From assembly GCF_037201975.1 (NCBI RefSeq), contig NZ_CP147520.1, positions 1,798,001-1,862,000 of the forward strand: a stretch of 64,000 nucleotides of DNA. The letters run 5' to 3'. This DNA is from Streptomyces sp. TG1A-60 (GTDB lineage Bacteria > Actinomycetota > Actinomycetes > Streptomycetales > Streptomycetaceae). A model generated the notes under the pieces. The model was not told the DNA's origin. It saw only the letters and a program-made list of their open reading frames with translations, and did no database searches. Below, in pieces: positions 14,579 to 23,720 of the stretch; the stretch's first letter is position 1, and each line of letters begins with the position of its first letter. A program made the translations under genes and the position numbers.

Positions 14579-16498
14579 TCAGTCGCGCGCGGGCTCCGCC
14601 TCGGCGGGAGAGCCGTCGAGACGGCCGTCGAGCTTGGAGACCAGCCCGGTGACCTGGCGGGCGATGTCGGGCGCGGTGAGGCCGATCTCCGCGAGTACCT
14701 CGGCGCGGGAGGCGTGGTCGAGGAAGCGCGGCGGGATGCCGAAGTCACGCAGCGGGATGTCGACGCCCGCGTCGCGCAGGGCCTGGGCGACGGCCGAGCC
14801 GACGCCGCCGACGCGGGAGTTGTCCTCGACGGTGACGACCACACGGTGCCGGTCGGCGAGCGGCGCCATGTGCTCGTCGACCGGCTTCACCCAGCGCGGG
14901 TCGACGACGGTCGTGGTGATCCCCTGCTTGTCGAGCAGGCCGGCGATCTCCAGGCACATCGGCGCGAGGGCGCCCACGGAGACGAGGAGCACGTCAGGCG
15001 TGTCGGTGTCCGGCTCGCGCAGCACGTCCATGCCGCCGACGCGGCGCACGGCCGGCACGGCGGGGCCGACGGCGCCCTTGGAGAAGCGGACCACGGTCGG
15101 CGCGTCCGTCACCGCGACGGCCTCGCGCAGTTGGGCGCGCACCTGGTCGGCGTCGCGCGGCGCGGCGAGCCGCAGCCCCGGCACGACCTGGAGGATCGAC
15201 ATGTCCCACATGCCGTTGTGCGAGGCCCCGTCGGTGCCGGTGACACCGGCCCGGTCGAGCACGAAGGTCACCCCGCACCGGTGCAGGGCCACGTCCATCA
15301 GCACCTGGTCGAAGGCGCGGTTGAGGAAGGTGGCGTACACCGCGAAGACGGGGTGCAGCCCGCCCGTGGCGAGGCCGGCCGCGGAGACCGCGCCGTGCTG
15401 CTCGGCGATGCCGACGTCGTACACCCGCTCGGGGAAGGCCTTGGCGAACTTGTCGAGCCCGACCGGCTGGAGCATCGCGGCCGTGATGGCGACGACGTCC
15501 TCGCGCTCCTTGCCGAGCTTGACCATCTCCTCGCCGAAGACGGAGGTCCAGTCGGCGCCGGAGGAGGCGATCGGCAGGCCCGTGTCCGGGTGGATCTTGC
15601 CGACGGCGTGGAAGCGGTCCGCCTCGTCCTGGAGGGCGGGCTGGTAGCCGCGGCCCTTCTCGGTCAGGCAGTGCACGATGACCGGCCCGCCGAACCGCTT
15701 GGCGCGGGACAGCGCGGACTCCAGGGCCTCGATGTCGTGTCCGTCGATCGGCCCGACGTACTTGAGTCCCAGGTCCTCGAACATGCCCTGAGGGGCGATG
15801 AAGTCCTTCAGTCCCTTCTTGGCGCCGTGCAGCGTCTCGTAGAGCGGCCTGCCCACGACGGGCGTCCGCTCCAGCAGGTCCTTGCCCCGGGCGAGGAACC
15901 GCTCGTACCCGTCCGTCGTGCGCAGGGTGGCCAGGTGGTTGGCGAGCCCGCCGATGGTCGGCGCGTACGACCGCTCGTTGTCGTTGACGACGATGACCAG
16001 CGGCCGGTCCTTGGCGTCCGCGATGTTGTTCAGCGCCTCCCAGGCCATACCGCCGGTGAGCGCGCCGTCGCCGATGACCGCGACCACGTGGTCGTCGCGT
16101 TTCAGCACCTGGTTGGCCTTCGCGAGGCCGTCGGCCCAGCCGAGCACCGTGGAGGCGTGGCTGTTCTCGATGACGTCGTGCTCGGACTCGGCCTGCGAGG
16201 GGTAGCCGGAGAGGCCGCCCTTCATCTTCAGCCTGGAGAAGTCCTGACGGCCGGTGAGCAGCTTGTGGACGTAGGACTGGTGCCCCGTGTCCCACAGCAC
16301 CTTGTCCTTCGGCGAGTCGAAGACCCGGTGCAGCGCGATGGTGAGCTCGACCACGCCGAGGTTCGGGCCGAGGTGGCCGCCGGTCTTTGACACCGCCTCC
16401 ACGAGGAAGGTCCGGATCTCCTCCGCCAGCTGGTCCAGCTGCTCCAGGCTGAGCCGGTCCAGATCGCGCGGTCCCCTGATGCGGGTCAGCAGCGGCAC
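14579..16498 (-). CDS. dxs: 1-deoxy-D-xylulose-5-phosphate synthase
   Basis: 639-residue thiamine-diphosphate enzyme that condenses pyruvate and glyceraldehyde 3-phosphate in the first step of the MEP isoprenoid pathway. Visible features: N-terminal [35 protein letters not shown], the ThDP/Mg motif [16 protein letters not shown], the transketolase central domain (about 320-480) and C-terminal domain. Length is normal for the family. The GTG start at 16498 has AAGGAGG five bases upstream. Single gene, bounded by hairpins on both sides. It supplies precursors for products such as those of the prenyl-synthase fusion at 61528-63396. Confidence 0.96.
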   Translation of the reverse strand: MPLLTRIRGPRDLDRLSLEQLDQLAEEIRTFLVEAVSKTGGHLGPNLGVVELTIALHRVFDSPKDKVLWDTGHQSYVHKLLTGRQDFSRLKMKGGLSGYPSQAESEHDVIENSHASTVLGWADGLAKANQVLKRDDHVVAVIGDGALTGGMAWEALNNIADAKDRPLVIVVNDNERSYAPTIGGLANHLATLRTTDGYERFLARGKDLLERTPVVGRPLYETLHGAKKGLKDFIAPQGMFEDLGLKYVGPIDGHDIEALESALSRAKRFGGPVIVHCLTEKGRGYQPALQDEADRFHAVGKIHPDTGLPIASSGADWTSVFGEEMVKLGKEREDVVAITAAMLQPVGLDKFAKAFPERVYDVGIAEQHGAVSAAGLATGGLHPVFAVYATFLNRAFDQVLMDVALHRCGVTFVLDRAGVTGTDGASHNGMWDMSILQVVPGLRLAAPRDADQVRAQLREAVAVTDAPTVVRFSKGAVGPAVPAVRRVGGMDVLREPDTDTPDVLLVSVGALAPMCLEIAGLLDKQGITTTVVDPRWVKPVDEHMAPLADRHRVVVTVEDNSRVGGVGSAVAQALRDAGVDIPLRDFGIPPRFLDHASRAEVLAEIGLTAPDIARQVTGLVSKLDGRLDGSPAEAEPARD

Positions 16499-16658
16499 CC
16501 GTGCCTCCTTGCAGTTGCGTTCGAGCGTTGCCGGGCTCGTCGAAGTCTAATCTTCCGCGTCACCCACCCACCGCCGGGCGGGTGGGTCCTGCGTCACGCG
16601 AACGGCCGTAGACCATCCTGCGCAGACGCACCCGTACGAAACGTCCGACCACGAAGAG
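16499..16658 (-). promoter_or_regulatory. dxs upstream region
   Basis: About 160 bases holding the dxs ribosome site (AAGGAGG just upstream of 16498). I see no clear operator. Together with the hairpin and about 125 further bases to 16817 it forms the gap between dxs and xylH. Confidence 0.35.
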
Positions 16659-16692
16659 AAGTGCCCGGCGTCAGGATTGACGCCGGGCACTT
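16659..16692 (-). terminator. xylFGH operon terminator
   Basis: AAGTGCCCGGCGTCA (16659-16673) and its exact complement (16678-16692) form a 15-bp stem with a four-base loop, about 125 bases past the xylH stop. Confidence 0.75.
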
Positions 16693-16817
16693 GTTCGACG
16701 AGGGACGCCTGGCTCGCGCCTTCAGGAGCGCGGGGCCGCTCCCTCCGCGACTCTGCCGCGTGAACGCGGCCGGCCACATCGGACCGGCGCCCGCAGCGCG
16801 AACCGCACCCGACGGCG

Positions 16818-18173
16818 CTACGCGCGGCCGGCCGCCTTCTGGCTCTTACGGGAGACGGAGTCGATGACGACGGCACCCAGCAGAACCGCACCCGTGATCA
16901 TGTACTGGATCGACGTGTTCATGTTCAGCAGGTCGAGACCGGTCTGGATCGACTGGATCACCAACATACCCAGCAGCGCCGACCACACCGATCCGCGCCC
17001 GCCGAAGAGGCTGGTGCCACCGATGACCGCCGCCGCGATCGCGAGCATCAGCGTGTTGCCGCCACCGGCGTTGAGTGTCGCACTGGCCGTCTGCCCCGCG
17101 AAGAGCATGCCGCCGATCGCCGCGAACATGCCGGCGAGGGCGAACACGGTGATGCGGATCATCGGCACGTTGATACCGGCACGCCTCGCCGCCTCGATGC
17201 CACCGCCGACCGCGAAGACCTTGCGGCCGTACGGCGTGCGCCGCAGCACGAAGTCGACGATGACGAGGCAGGCGAGGAAGACGACCAGCGCGTTGGAGAC
17301 ACCCTGCGCGTTGTTCAGCACGGCCGCGGCCGCGAACGACGCCACCGCGAGCGCGCCCACGCGCAGCAGGATCTCGCTGGTGGGCCGGTGCGGCACCCCG
17401 GCGGCCCGGCGGCGCCGCTGCTCGCCGAAGGAGCCCACGGCCATGGACGCGACGCCGAGACCGGCCAGGATGTAGGCGCCGATGATGGCCTGGTCCATGA
17501 AGAAGGAGTTCTGGCCGAACAGCTGGATCGGTCCGTCCCCGGACGGGATGTTGATCGTGCCGCTGTCACCGAGCAGCCACAGCATCATGCCGTTCCAGCC
17601 GAGGAAGCCGGCCAGGGTGACGACGAACGCCGGTACGCCGATCTTCGCGAAGAACCAGCCGTGCAGGGCGCCGACGCCGAGGCCGGTGACGATCGTCAGG
17701 ACCAGCGCCAGCCAGGCGTTCATGCCGTGGGTGACCACGAAGACGGCGAAGACCGTGGACGCGAGGCCGCTGACCGAGCCGACGGACAGGTCGATCTCAC
17801 CGAGCAGCAGTACGAACACCAGGCCGATGGCGAGCATGCCGGTGGCCGAGAGGAAGTAGCTGATGTTCGAGAGGTTGGCGGCGCTGAGGAAACGGTCGTT
17901 CTGCAGCTGGAAGATCGTCCAGATGACGATCAGACCGATGACGACCGGCATCGAGCCCAGCTCGCCGCCCTTGACCTTGCGCTTGAACTCGGTGAGGTAG
18001 CCCTTGAGGCCCTCCTCACGGACCAGCAGCCGGGGGTCGACGACGCTGACCGGGGCGGCCGTGGGGTCGTCGGCGGGAGCGACCGTGGTCTGCCCCTCCG
18101 CCATGCCCTCGCCCTTGCCGGTCTTCGCGGCCTCGGCGGATTCGCCCTTCACGGTTTTGGACGTGTCGCTCAC
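16818..18173 (-). CDS. xylH: xylose ABC transporter permease
   Basis: 451-residue permease of the ribose/xylose (CUT2) class with about ten to twelve hydrophobic segments and the family stretch LLGEIDLSVGSVSGLASTVF. An unusually long hydrophilic N-terminus (about 75 residues, rich in Lys, Glu and Ala) precedes the first membrane helix, and a basic linker interrupts the middle. It forms the membrane channel with XylG as ATPase and XylF as binding protein. The GTG start overlaps the xylG stop (GTGA, 18170-18173). Identified as the SCO6011 counterpart by operon order next to rok7B7. Confidence 0.92.
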   Translation of the reverse strand: MSDTSKTVKGESAEAAKTGKGEGMAEGQTTVAPADDPTAAPVSVVDPRLLVREEGLKGYLTEFKRKVKGGELGSMPVVIGLIVIWTIFQLQNDRFLSAANLSNISYFLSATGMLAIGLVFVLLLGEIDLSVGSVSGLASTVFAVFVVTHGMNAWLALVLTIVTGLGVGALHGWFFAKIGVPAFVVTLAGFLGWNGMMLWLLGDSGTINIPSGDGPIQLFGQNSFFMDQAIIGAYILAGLGVASMAVGSFGEQRRRRAAGVPHRPTSEILLRVGALAVASFAAAAVLNNAQGVSNALVVFLACLVIVDFVLRRTPYGRKVFAVGGGIEAARRAGINVPMIRITVFALAGMFAAIGGMLFAGQTASATLNAGGGNTLMLAIAAAVIGGTSLFGGRGSVWSALLGMLVIQSIQTGLDLLNMNTSIQYMITGAVLLGAVVIDSVSRKSQKAAGRA

Positions 18174-18952
18174 TTTGCCGCCTCCGTGGTGCGACGCCCC
18201 GCACGACGGGTCACGGCGTTGTCCGTGGCGCCCGTGATGGCGGCGATGATCTCTTCGTGGCTGGTGTCCTTCACCGAGAAGGAGCCGTTGTTCTTGCCCA
18301 GGCGCAGCACGGCGACGGTGTCCGCGACCGCCTTCACATCGGCCATGTTGTGGCTGATGAGGATGACGCCGAGGTCGCGTTCGCGCAGCCGCTCGACCAG
18401 GTCGAGGACCTGCGCGGTCTGCTCGACGCCGAGGGCGGCGGTGGGTTCGTCGAGGATGACGACCTTGGGGTCGCCGATCAGGGCGCGGGCGATGGCCACG
18501 ACCTGACGCTGGCCACCGGAGAGGCTGGCGATCGGGATGCGCACGCTCGGGATGCGGATGGAGAGCGTGGACAGCAGTTCCCGGGCGTTCTTCTCCATCG
18601 ACACCTCGTCGATGACGCCCCTGCGGAGCAGCTCGCGACCGAGGTACAGGTTGCCGACCACATCGAGGTTGTCGCACAGGGCGAGGTCCTGGTAGACCGT
18701 CGCGACGCCGAGTCCCTGGGCGTCGTGCGGCTTGTTGATGCTGACCGGGTCGCCCTGCCACTCGATGACGCCCTCATCGATGGGGTGCACCCCCGCGATC
18801 GTCTTGACCAGGGTCGACTTCCCGGCGCCGTTGTCGCCGACCAGGGCGACCACTTCTCCGGCGTGGACCTCCAGTTCGACCTCGGTGAGTGCCTGGACCG
18901 CACCGAATCGCTTGGAGACTCCGCGCAACGCCAGCACGGGCGTAGCGGACAC
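18170..18952 (-). CDS. xylG: xylose ABC transporter ATP-binding protein
   Basis: About 260-residue ATPase. Walker A GDNGAGKSTLVK, Q-loop in TVYQDLALCDN, signature LSGGQRQVVAIARAL, Walker B KVVILDEPTAALG and the H-loop in ILISHNMADV are all intact. It has a single ATPase domain, unlike the double-domain XylG of enteric bacteria. An ATG at 18961 touches the GAAGGAG ribosome site, so the GTG at 18952, nine bases from it, is the more likely start. It energises XylH, coupled by a four-base overlap. A hairpin separates it from xylF, which would favour higher binding-protein levels. Confidence 0.92.
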   Translation of the reverse strand: MSATPVLALRGVSKRFGAVQALTEVELEVHAGEVVALVGDNGAGKSTLVKTIAGVHPIDEGVIEWQGDPVSINKPHDAQGLGVATVYQDLALCDNLDVVGNLYLGRELLRRGVIDEVSMEKNARELLSTLSIRIPSVRIPIASLSGGQRQVVAIARALIGDPKVVILDEPTAALGVEQTAQVLDLVERLRERDLGVILISHNMADVKAVADTVAVLRLGKNNGSFSVKDTSHEEIIAAITGATDNAVTRRAGRRTTEAAK

Positions 18953-19082
18953 GTGAACCATCTCCTTCGCCGCCTGACCGGCGGGATGCCGCGCTTGGGA
19001 TCAGGCGCGGAGGAATGTGCGTGACGCACAGGGCTTACAAGGTAGACATGCGCAGATCCGCCGCGCTCGGCAGCGGTTCCGT

Positions 19083-19129
19083 CCGACGCCCGCCCCGGAA
19101 GCGGGGTCTGAAAGCGGGGCGGGCGTCGG
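19083..19129 (-). terminator. intercistronic hairpin between xylF and xylG
   Basis: CCGACGCCCGCCCCG (19083-19097) pairs perfectly with 19115-19129 around a 17-base loop. It probably acts as partial terminator or 3'-end protector of xylF mRNA. Confidence 0.65.
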
Positions 19130-19169
19130 CGGGTTCTACGGGACCGCGAAGCGGTCGCGCCTCGAAGGA

Positions 19170-20270
19170 CTACTCGACGAGGCCGGCCTCCTTGCACGCC
19201 TTGGCGTACTCCGTGGTGCAGATGTCGGCGACGGTGTACAGCTTGTCCTTGATCACCGTGTCCTGGATGTTGTCCTTGGTGACCGAGACCGGCGTCAGCA
19301 GCTGCGAGGGCACCTTGTCACCGGAGCCGCTGGTCAGCGTCTGGTTGGCGAGGTCCTTGATGTCCTCGCCCTCCAGCAGGTTGACCGCGAGCTGGGCGGC
19401 GGCGTCCGCCTCCGGCTTGAAGGCCTTGTAGACGGTGCTGGACTGCGTGCCCGCGACGATGCGCTGGATGCCCGCGAGCTCGGCGTCCTGACCGGTCAGC
19501 GGGATACCGCTGATGCCGGCGCCCTTGAGGGTGGTGGCGACACCACCGGCCATGCCGTCGTTGGCGGCGTAGACGCCCGCGATGTTCTTGGCGCCGATCT
19601 GGGTGATGGCGGCGGACATCTTCTGGCTGGCGACGGTGTCCTTCCACAGACCGGACTGCTCGTAGGCGATGTCGACCTTGCCGTCGAGGGCCTTGTGGGC
19701 GCCTTCCTTGAACTGTGCGGCGTTCGGGTCGGCGTCGTCACCGTTGATCATGACGACCTTCGACTTGGGGGTCGCCTTGTCGCCGAGCGCGGTGAGCAGG
19801 GCCTCGCCCTGGAGCTCACCGACCTTGACGTTGTCGAAGGAGACGTACGCGGAGACCGGCCCCTGGGCCAGACGGTCGTAGGCGATGACCTTGATGCCCT
19901 TGTCGACCGCGGACTGGATGGAGGACTTGATGGCGGCGGAGTCCTGGGCGCTGACCACGATCACCTTGACACCCTTGGTGATCATGCTGCTGACCTGCTG
20001 GGCCTGCTTGGCCGCGTCACCCGCCGCGTTCGCGTACTCGACGGTGCAGTCGGAGCAGAGCTCCTCGACCTTGGCCTCGAAGAAGGGGCGGTCGAACTTC
20101 GCGTAGCGCTCGGTCACGCTGTCCGGGAGCAGCAGGCCGATGGTCTTGCTGTCCGAGCCGCTGCCGTTGTCGGAGTCGTTGTCGTCGCCGGCCTTGCCGC
20201 AGGCGGCCACGGAGAGCGCGAGCGAAACCGCGGTGGCGCCGATCACGACTCTACGCATCGTTGCGTTCAT
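19170..20270 (-). CDS. xylF: xylose-binding lipoprotein
   Basis: 366-residue periplasmic-binding-type protein. Lipoprotein signal with lipobox LSVAAC ending at about residue 24, then a Ser/Asp/Gly-rich linker. The mature part follows the sugar-binding (family 4) pattern (KTIGLLLPDSVTERYAKFD, AYDRLAQGPVSAYVSFDN, GVYAANDGMAGGV). It captures D-xylose outside the cell for XylGH. First gene of xylFGH and directly downstream of rok7B7, whose product is known in S. coelicolor to repress this operon. AGGGAGG lies ten bases before the ATG. Confidence 0.93.
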   Translation of the reverse strand: MNATMRRVVIGATAVSLALSVAACGKAGDDNDSDNGSGSDSKTIGLLLPDSVTERYAKFDRPFFEAKVEELCSDCTVEYANAAGDAAKQAQQVSSMITKGVKVIVVSAQDSAAIKSSIQSAVDKGIKVIAYDRLAQGPVSAYVSFDNVKVGELQGEALLTALGDKATPKSKVVMINGDDADPNAAQFKEGAHKALDGKVDIAYEQSGLWKDTVASQKMSAAITQIGAKNIAGVYAANDGMAGGVATTLKGAGISGIPLTGQDAELAGIQRIVAGTQSSTVYKAFKPEADAAAQLAVNLLEGEDIKDLANQTLTSGSGDKVPSQLLTPVSVTKDNIQDTVIKDKLYTVADICTTEYAKACKEAGLVE

Positions 20271-20347
20271 GTGGGTTGTGCCTCCCTGACACGGGCCGCA
20301 GCACTGCGGCCGAGGTGGCTGGAAGTCAACTCGGCCACACGTGCGAC

Positions 20348-20360
20348 GTCAAGAAGTAAA
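20348..20360 (-). promoter_or_regulatory. candidate Rok7B7 operator upstream of xylF
   Basis: On the minus strand the site reads TTTACTTCTTGAC, which fits the degenerate consensus TTKAMKHSTTSAV that I recall being proposed for Rok7B7. It is about 80 bp upstream of the xylF start. The consensus is from memory. Confidence 0.4.
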
Positions 20361-20394
20361 TCCTTAACGGGTTGGCAACGGCGTATTTCGTTCT

Positions 20395-21594
20395 CTAAGT
20401 GAAGGCAGGGGTCGCGGAGGTCAGGGTCCCGTCCAGAAGGGTTGAATCACCCATCTCGCCGAGGGCCAGGGCGAGCGCCCCGAGCACCTCGGCGCGACCG
20501 CCAAGTGCCCCTGGCAACACTGAGAGTTGACGTGCGGCACTCGGGATCGCGTACCGGCCGACCGACTCCCTTATGGGTCCGAGCACCAGCTCTCCGGCCT
20601 CGGCGAGATCGCCACCGAGGACCACGCGGCTCGGGTTCAACAGATTGCAGAGATTGGCGACTCCACTTCCGATGTGGCGGCCGACGTCGGCGATCACCCG
20701 ACGACAGCCCGGGTCCCCGTCCCTCGCCAACCGTACGACACCTTCCATGGTCAGACCGGTGCCGTGGCTGGACTGGAGGAGCGGCAGCACATAGCGCGCG
20801 GCGGCGAAGGTCTCCAGGCAGCCCCGGTTGCCGCAACGGCAGACAGGGCCGGATTCATCAAGAGTAATATGCCCGATTTCTCCCGCCGTGCCACCCGGGC
20901 CCCGGTAGATCTTGCCATCGATCACCAGTCCGGCGCCCACGCCGCTGGACACCTTGATGTACGCGAGGTCCCGCACCCCCCGCCCGCTGCCCCAGACCAG
21001 CTCACCGAGGGCGCCGAGGTTGGCGTCGTTGTCCACGTGCACCGGTACGCCGAGGCGGTGGCGCATCTCGGCGGCGGGCTTGGTTCCGGTCCAGCCCGGC
21101 AGAATGGCGGTGGAGCCGAGCGTCCCCGACTCCACGTCGATCGGGCCGGGCACACCGAGGCCCACGCCGGCGATCTTCGCGCGATCCACGCCGGTGGCCT
21201 CGATCAACCGGGTGACCAGCTGTTCCGCCCGGTCGAAGCCCTGAGTGGAGGAGGCGTCCACGTCCAGCGGCTCGGACTCCTCGGCGAGCACCTGGTGGGC
21301 GAGATTCCCGATCGCGACGCGCAAATGCGTGTGCCCGAAGTCGACGCCGATCACGATGCCGGCGTCCCCGCTCAGGGAGACCGCGCGGGCCCGGCGACCA
21401 CCCGCCGAGGTGGGCGTGACCTCGACGGTTCCGCCCTCCTTCAGCTCGCGCACGATATTGGAGACCGTGGCGGCGGACAGACCGGTCGTCCTGGCGATCT
21501 CCGCCTGCGTGAGCGACCCGGCGAGGCGCACCGCCCGGACTACGCGCTCGAGATTTGCTCGGTGCAGCGACGACTGCGACCCCGGAGTCTCCAC
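20395..21594 (-). CDS. rok7B7: ROK family transcriptional regulator Rok7B7
   Basis: 399-residue repressor. An N-terminal winged helix-turn-helix (LTQAEIARTTGLSAATVSNI, about residues 28-47) precedes a ROK sugar-kinase-like domain with the phosphate-loop remnant GVDFGHTHLRV and the zinc motif CRCGNRGCLE. The counterpart SCO6008 in S. coelicolor controls xylFGH, carbon catabolite repression and antibiotic production. GTG at 21594 chosen because AGGAGG sits five bases upstream; an ATG at 21645 has no such site. It lies between the xylose operon (downstream, same strand) and ngcEFG (upstream, same strand). Confidence 0.92.
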   Translation of the reverse strand: METPGSQSSLHRANLERVVRAVRLAGSLTQAEIARTTGLSAATVSNIVRELKEGGTVEVTPTSAGGRRARAVSLSGDAGIVIGVDFGHTHLRVAIGNLAHQVLAEESEPLDVDASSTQGFDRAEQLVTRLIEATGVDRAKIAGVGLGVPGPIDVESGTLGSTAILPGWTGTKPAAEMRHRLGVPVHVDNDANLGALGELVWGSGRGVRDLAYIKVSSGVGAGLVIDGKIYRGPGGTAGEIGHITLDESGPVCRCGNRGCLETFAAARYVLPLLQSSHGTGLTMEGVVRLARDGDPGCRRVIADVGRHIGSGVANLCNLLNPSRVVLGGDLAEAGELVLGPIRESVGRYAIPSAARQLSVLPGALGGRAEVLGALALALGEMGDSTLLDGTLTSATPAFT

Positions 21595-21777
21595 GACGAC
21601 CTCCTGCGCGCGAGGCCGCGTCGGCGAGACCCCGTCTATGTCCAACTAGTGAACTCTAAGCTGAGCTGTTCGGGTTGCCTCCCGTCAAGAGGTTGAACCG
21701 TTTCGGCGCATGCGGGCATGGCGGGCGTACCGCTCCCGCAGGATCCGTGCGGCACGCTCACAGCCGGTTCCGCAGCG

Positions 21778-22704
21778 TCACTTCAGGGCGCCCGCCGTCA
21801 GCCCCTGCACCACCTGCCGCTGGAACACGATGTACGCGGCCAGCACCGGCAGCATCGCCATCACCAGACCCGCGAAGAGGCCGGACCAGTCACCCTTGTA
21901 GCCCTGGCTGACGGCCAGTTGAACCAGTCCCTGGGTCAGCACCCGCTTCTCCGGGTCGGTGTTGAGGACCGTGGGCAGCATGTACTGGTTCCACTGGCCG
22001 AGGAAGTTGAAGATGCCGACGCTGATCAGGCCGGGCTTGGCCATGGGCACCATGATCTGGAAGAACGTCCTCGTGTGTGAGGCGCCGTCCACGAAGGCCG
22101 CCTCCGCCACCGACGTCGGCAGTGTGCGGAAGAACGCCGTCAGGAAGAACACCGTGAAGGGCAGCGAGTACGCGATGTAGACCAGGATCAGGCCGTGGAT
22201 CGTGTTCAGCAGGCCCATGTTGTTCACGACGTAGAACAACGGCACCAGCGCCAGCATGATCGGGAAGCTCATGCCGCCGATGAACAGGTAGTAGATGAAG
22301 CGGTTGCCCGGGAAGTCGAAGCGGGCCAGCACATACGCCGCCATCGAACCGAGCACCAGCGTGCCGATGAGCGAGCCTCCCACCACCAGGACGGTGTTGA
22401 GGAAGTAGTCGCTCATGTCGGCCTCGGTCCACGCCCGCGACCAATTGTCGAAGTGCAGCTTGTCCGGCAGCGACCAGGGCGAGGCGAAGATGGAACGGTC
22501 GTCCTTGAAGGACGTCATCACCGCCCACACCAACGGCATCACGACCATGATCGCCCAGATGATCAGAATCCCGTGCGAGAAGACGTTGAGGGTGACTCCC
22601 TCCTTCTTCTGCTCCTTCCGGCGCGGCCCGGCCGGGCCGTCGGGCCTGGCGACGCGCGCACCGGACTCGGCCGGTACCGGGGCGGGGGTCTCGGTCGTCT
22701 TCAT
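21778..22704 (-). CDS. ngcG: sugar ABC transporter permease NgcG (chitobiose/GlcNAc type)
   Basis: 308-residue MalG-type permease with six membrane segments. A charged N-terminus (about 35 residues) precedes the first helix, and the EAA loop reads EAAFVDGASHTRTFFQI. Last gene of ngcE-ngcF-ngcG, separated from ngcF by four bases. By position next to rok7B7 it corresponds to SCO6007. The system is reported to take up N-acetylglucosamine and N,N'-diacetylchitobiose. No ATPase is encoded here; MsiK is the expected partner. Assignment rests on operon order and recalled synteny. Confidence 0.88.
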   Translation of the reverse strand: MKTTETPAPVPAESGARVARPDGPAGPRRKEQKKEGVTLNVFSHGILIIWAIMVVMPLVWAVMTSFKDDRSIFASPWSLPDKLHFDNWSRAWTEADMSDYFLNTVLVVGGSLIGTLVLGSMAAYVLARFDFPGNRFIYYLFIGGMSFPIMLALVPLFYVVNNMGLLNTIHGLILVYIAYSLPFTVFFLTAFFRTLPTSVAEAAFVDGASHTRTFFQIMVPMAKPGLISVGIFNFLGQWNQYMLPTVLNTDPEKRVLTQGLVQLAVSQGYKGDWSGLFAGLVMAMLPVLAAYIVFQRQVVQGLTAGALK

Positions 22705-22708
22705 GAAC

Positions 22709-23635
22709 TCAGTACTCCAGCCGCTCGCGCCGGCCCAGTCGCATCACGACTGCGGCGAAGGCCAGCGTGACGACGAGCAGGGCGACGCCGATCGTGGTGG
22801 CGTAGGCGGCCTGCCCGTCACGGAACGCCTTCTGGTACACGTACAGGACCATGACGGTGGTCGAGTAGTCCGGGCCGCCGGGACCGGTCGTCATGATCTG
22901 TACGACCGCGAACGACTCGGCGCCGAGGGCGAGGATGCCCATGTAGACCCAGCCGGACTGCACCGTGTCCCACAGCAGGGGCAGGGTGACCCGGAAGAAC
23001 GTGATGGCCCGGCCGGCCCCGTCGAGCAGCGCGGCCTCGTACAGGTCCGCGGGGATGGAGGCCATACCGGCAGAGAAGAGGACCACGAAGAAGCCGACCG
23101 TGGACCAGACGAGGACCGCCATCACGGCCCACAGGGCGAGGCTCGGGTCGCCCAGCCACAGCGGCTGGACTGCGTCCAGCCCGATGCCGCGCAGGATCGA
23201 GTTGATCGCGCCGCTGTCCGGGTTGTACGCGAAGGCGAACAACAGCGCCACGATCGCGATCGAGAGCACCTGCGGGAAGAAATAGACGATCTTGTAGAAG
23301 GACGAGCCGCGGACTCCGGTGACCACCGGCCCGCCCCTGCGGTGACGTCCGCCCACATTGATCATGAAGGCGAAGAACAGCGCCAGACTGATCGTCACCA
23401 GCGGCAGCACCAACGCGAACAGCAGACTGTGCTGCAGCGACTTCCAGAAGATGGCGTCGTCGAGCATCCGTTCGTAATTGGCGAAGCCGACCGTCCCGAA
23501 TTCGGGGCTCAGACCGGTCCAGTCCGTGAACGAGTAATAGAAGGACTGGATGAACGGCCAGATGACGAACAGCGTGTAAAGCCCGAGGGGCACTGCCAGG
23601 AACCCCACGATGAACGGGTACTTGCCGTGCTGCAT
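22709..23635 (-). CDS. ngcF: sugar ABC transporter permease NgcF
   Basis: 308-residue MalF-type permease. The first membrane segment begins near residue 7 (YPFIVGFLAVPLGLYTLFVI), and a short basic cytoplasmic insertion (GGRHRRGGP) follows the third segment. The EAA loop reads EAALLDGAGRAITFFRV. It forms the channel with NgcG. ATG 23635 was chosen because it starts at the conserved N-terminus; a longer frame upstream has no better ribosome site. Transcribed with ngcE, whose stop lies 85 bases upstream. Confidence 0.88.
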   Translation of the reverse strand: MQHGKYPFIVGFLAVPLGLYTLFVIWPFIQSFYYSFTDWTGLSPEFGTVGFANYERMLDDAIFWKSLQHSLLFALVLPLVTISLALFFAFMINVGGRHRRGGPVVTGVRGSSFYKIVYFFPQVLSIAIVALLFAFAYNPDSGAINSILRGIGLDAVQPLWLGDPSLALWAVMAVLVWSTVGFFVVLFSAGMASIPADLYEAALLDGAGRAITFFRVTLPLLWDTVQSGWVYMGILALGAESFAVVQIMTTGPGGPDYSTTVMVLYVYQKAFRDGQAAYATTIGVALLVVTLAFAAVVMRLGRRERLEY

Positions 23636-23720
23636 TACCACCGACCCCGATCTGCGCGCGGCCCCGGCCCCCAGGGCCCGCACGGCCGCAGCACACCGGA
23701 CAGGCCCTGGTGACGATTTC

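Noticed and set aside
14492..16390. Long open frame antisense to dxs
   Set aside because: The real dxs has clear motifs on the opposite strand; long antisense frames are expected in very GC-rich genomes.
18952..18961. ATG at 18961 as the xylG start
   Set aside because: It touches the ribosome-binding sequence directly; GTG at 18952 has proper spacing. The difference is three residues.
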